A stretch of DNA of 64,000 nucleotides from Populus alba (Eukaryota > Streptophyta > Magnoliopsida > Malpighiales > Salicaceae), in contig NC_133291.1 in assembly GCF_005239225.2 (NCBI RefSeq), forward strand, positions 3,534,001-3,598,000. Reading direction: 5' to 3'. The notes under the pieces are model-generated. The model was not told the origin of the DNA. It made no database searches and was given only the letters and a program-made list of their open reading frames with translations. Shown here one piece after another: positions 61,083 to 64,000 of the stretch; position 1 is the first letter of the stretch, and every line of letters begins with the position of its first letter. Position numbers and translations under genes: made by a program.

Positions 61083-61240
61083 TTAGTACTGTGATAAATA
61101 ATATTTTTAAAAGTATTTTTATTTAAAAATATATTAAAAAATATTTTTTTTATATTAGTATATTAAAATTATACCTTTGAACATTAACTTGTACCTTTTA
61201 AAAGTTAAAAAAACTTTTTAAAAACATCATACCACGATTC
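61083..61240. repeat. MITE-like AT-rich element
   Basis: TTAGTACTGTGATAAATAATATTTTTAAAAGTATTTTTATTTAAAAATATATT at one end and TTTTTAAAAACATCATACCACG at the other. GTACTGTGAT versus CATACCACG is a weak terminal inverted match. Confidence 0.5.
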
Positions 61241-63027
61241 GAGAGACAATATTAACGTAGAGGGGTCTCTTGTGTTTCTGAGCCGTTAAAATTGCCACCA
61301 CTTCCCTCGTATCACCTCCATTAAACTGGGATGCTTTTGGGCAGATCTGTTTCTTAGATAAATTTATAACAAGGAATTTAACGAGAAAAAAAAGAAAGAC
61401 TGAGTGGGCAACGCGGAAGGAAATTTAAACGATTAAATTTAATTTTTTAAAAAATTAAATGATTGAATATATATAAAAAAATTATTTTTAAAAAAAATCA
61501 AGAATTTTCTAAAACACAATTTAACTATAATGCTGCACGGGGCTTAAGATTCGTACCAATTAAGGACAGGTTTGATGAATCCTCATCAACCCTGTCCTCG
61601 ATTGAATTTTTTTCCTAGGTAGCATCAAGGATGCATAATCCACACTAACCTAGTACATTTTAAAATTTTAATAATTTTTCATGAGTTCTAGTCTCAGAAA
61701 TTAAATTTAAAAAACCAAGAAAATGATTATAACTCCCATGTTAGATTTTGAGGTTTACATCATCCTTTCTCTTTCTTTCTTTCTTTTTTTTGCTGCAAGT
61801 TTTGATGTGGAAAGCAAGATTGTATAAATATCTTTTATTGTTTTTCCAAGTAATTTTTCCCTTTTTCTGATTGGAATATTTTATTGCATGGTTGTGTAGT
61901 TTGTAGTGAATTAGTTCCTCAAGCATCCTGATTAATTCCAGCAAAGTTTTTCTGCTGATTAATTAATTAGAAAACTCATTTAAAGTAAAAACTAAATCTT
62001 GATTTACTGAACATTTATTGCAACATTGTTATCAGACTCACTTTGCTTCTAAAAATATGTAGCATAAAATAACATTTTAAATAATATAACTAATAATACG
62101 TTTAAAAAATCAAATAATCTAGAAATATGGCTATCAGATTATATAATCGATAAATCAATTGTTCTTGATAATTTCATTCATTTTCCCTAGTTAAGATGAT
62201 TAATAATTTAATTTGGTGTCTAATAAGTTAAGATGGTTTGTAACTAGCACCCGTAAAAAGTTGTATTCAATAGACATGAAAATTCTTTAATTGTAAAATC
62301 AAAAACTTTATAGAGATAGAAAATAAAATGATATTTTAAAAAGATAAACCTTAAAAATATATATATTAAAAATACTATGAATGAAGAGATTAAAAACTTT
62401 TATCATGAATATTTTATTATATATTTATAACTCATAAATCATGTTATTTTATAGCTTCTAGTGTATGTTGGGTCCACAACGTGTTCGTGAGCTCATGGAA
62501 GTGCTAAGGTGCACATCCAACACTAAGAGGGTTGGAGAGCTCGGGTTTTTTTGCTTGAGTCCATGCCTTCAAAAAAGCTGGGCTTGTGTAGTAGCTCGTG
62601 TCTAATTCTTTTATTGGTTTTATTTTTATTGGAAAATTTTCTAATTCATTTTGGAGGGTTTTTTCTGCATGTTTTATAAATATCAATATATACCAAATCA
62701 TTTTGTTACGGTAGCTTTTCCCGAAAGGAATAAACATTCGTGTACAAGGAGTGCTCGGCGAGGTAAATATCTCCGAAAGCAATTAATGGGAGCACAGGTT
62801 CATGAACATGTTTGCGACGGCATGCCTGAGTTTTCCAGCACTCGCTGTCTGCACTTCCAATTTTCGAAGCTTTAATTGACCTCTCATGCACTATTTTTAA
62901 TTCACACACTTGCATGTAGTTAGATTATTATTTTTTCCTTTTTGGTCCCACTCATTTTATACTGACAGAGTAAAATAAAAGCACTGAAACCTTAGGATAG
63001 AAGATAACATAAGTTAACAGGAAGGGA

Positions 63028-63056
63028 ATATATATATATATATATATATATATATT
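63028..63056. repeat. (TA)n microsatellite
   Basis: A run of about 14 TA units. Confidence 0.95.
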
Positions 63057-63644
63057 GAAAACAGGAAAATCAGATTGTTCATGGTATTCAGGATGTATCT
63101 TTCAAGTAGATCAACAATTCTGAGCGTGTTTAGACTTTAGAGATGGGTTGGTGAGGGACTGACAGGCAGGGGGACAAGCAGGGGCAGCGACCTGCAAGAA
63201 AAAATAAATTCGGTCCCTTTCTTCAGTAAATTAGATTTTTATCCTTAAAAATAAAAACAGTTAAAATTCTGACTCATCTACAATTGTTTCTCGAATTTAG
63301 CCCTTACAAATAAAAATTTATAATTCCACCCCAACTGACAGGTCACGTGATCCTCATAATCTATAATTTTACTATCTGAACTCCTCACATGCCTGCAAAA
63401 TCATTTTTATCCATTACCCGATGGAGCAAAGGCTGACGTAACCACCAAAAACAAATGCTAGCGGATTGCGCGGTACATGGACGCTTTTGTCGTTCAAGGT
63501 TATAAAAATATCAAAGGCATATCGATGAGTCCCTTTGTTTGGGTGGGCTGCGTTCCACTGTAAAATGTAAAGAGCCTCCTTGCATTTTTATCGTGAAGAT
63601 ATAGCCAATAATAATCGCATGTCAAGTCAAGATACAGGCGATTA

Positions 63645-63810
63645 TAATGGTCAAGTATAGCTCTACTGATAAGTTTTAAGTTTGATTTTTCAAAATTATC
63701 AATTTAAATTTTATAAATTTTAAAATAATTTATTATTAATTTTAAAATTAATAGAATTAATCAAAATATACAAAAACTACCAAACATCCATGTTAACAAT
63801 ATATAAAAAA
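63645..63810 (+). mobile_element. Diverged SINE with target duplication
   Basis: The body starts TAATGGTCAAGTATAGCTC, has AAGTTTTAAGTTTGATTTTTC at the B-box position and ends AAACATCCATGTTAAC plus ATATAAAAAA, the same 3' end as the copy at 4408-4558. It is flanked by GATACAGGCGATTA (63631-63644) and GATAGAGGCGATTA (63811-63824), 13 of 14 matching. It is AT-rich from decay. Confidence 0.8.
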
Positions 63811-63824
63811 GATAGAGGCGATTA

Positions 63825-64000
63825 CTAACACCCATCTTGGTCCTTTTAATGCTTGAAAAAAGTTATTCTGGTCTTCATATTTAATGTTTTCTACAAATAA
63901 GTCCTCGCTCTGAAAGTTTTGGATTTGTCCATTGAAGGTTCGATCCATTGTCATTCCTGTTGACAAGTTTCGGATCTTTAATATTGAACTTAATACTTTA
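63825..64000. other. Intergenic, window end
   Basis: Nothing recognisable. The window cuts unannotated sequence here. Confidence 0.4.

Larger units (their letters stand above)
57310..63630. other. Intergenic region with MITE-like copies and microsatellites
   Basis: No supported gene in about 6.3 kb. Features seen: the GT/AC palindrome at 58321-58342, (GT)n at 58765-58784, an ATCAC pentanucleotide repeat at 59971-60001, MITE-like copies at 60002-60150, 60665-60835 and 61083-61240, and (TA)n at 63028-63056. Open frames of 60-90 codons lack domains. Confidence 0.45.

Noticed and set aside
1..64000. CRISPR arrays, bacterial operons or phage-type defence systems
   Set aside because: The window has plant introns, SINEs, LTR elements and a plant microRNA. 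No regular spacer array or bacterial gene layout is present.

Overview
The window looks like nuclear DNA of a woody dicot, most likely Salicaceae (Populus or Salix). It is AT-rich and gene-sparse, with plant GT-AG introns. It carries a MIR172 hairpin whose mature arm is the GGAATC...CTGCAG variant I associate with poplar, several tRNA-derived SINEs of the kind described from Salicaceae, and about a dozen copies of an AT-rich MITE-like element. The genus call is inference from these features; no search was run.

Layout: 1-6.3 kb is intergenic with two SINE copies. A MIR172 locus (+) follows, with the hairpin at 6871-7024 and a probable spliced primary transcript reaching past 7.9 kb. From 8.9 to 20.9 kb is non-coding sequence with faint internal duplications. 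It is split by a complete, very young Ty1/copia LTR retrotransposon (14090-19544, minus strand): two 666-bp LTRs with two differences, a 5-bp target duplication AAGAA, an initiator-Met tRNA primer site, a polypurine tract and one open gag-pol frame. A small DVL/RTFL peptide gene lies at 25780-26034 (+). Two SINEs with target duplications lie near 27-28 kb. A six-exon FKBP20-1 immunophilin gene occupies about 32.8-35.0 kb (+). Then come an intronless PCS1-type aspartic protease (39325-40647, -), an intronless RING-H2/DUF1117 ubiquitin ligase (48663-49871, -) and a two-exon GPAT5/7-type glycerol-3-phosphate acyltransferase (55100-57095, -). The last 7 kb is intergenic and ends with another SINE that has a clear target duplication.

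The genes are separate single transcription units, as is normal in a plant chromosome, and I see no cluster with a shared pathway. MIR172 controls AP2-type factors, RTFL affects cell proliferation and organ shape, FKBP20-1 is a probable nuclear immunophilin, PCS1 acts in reproductive cell survival, the RING protein in ubiquitination and stress signalling, and GPAT5/7 in suberin monomer assembly.

I found no convincing new biological system. The best items to follow up are the intact young Copia element, the MIR172 variant with a 5' G, an in-frame tandem splice acceptor at the FKBP20-1 start codon, a cluster of nested short inverted repeats at 54.16-54.32 kb, and a few protein-like exon fragments I could not identify.
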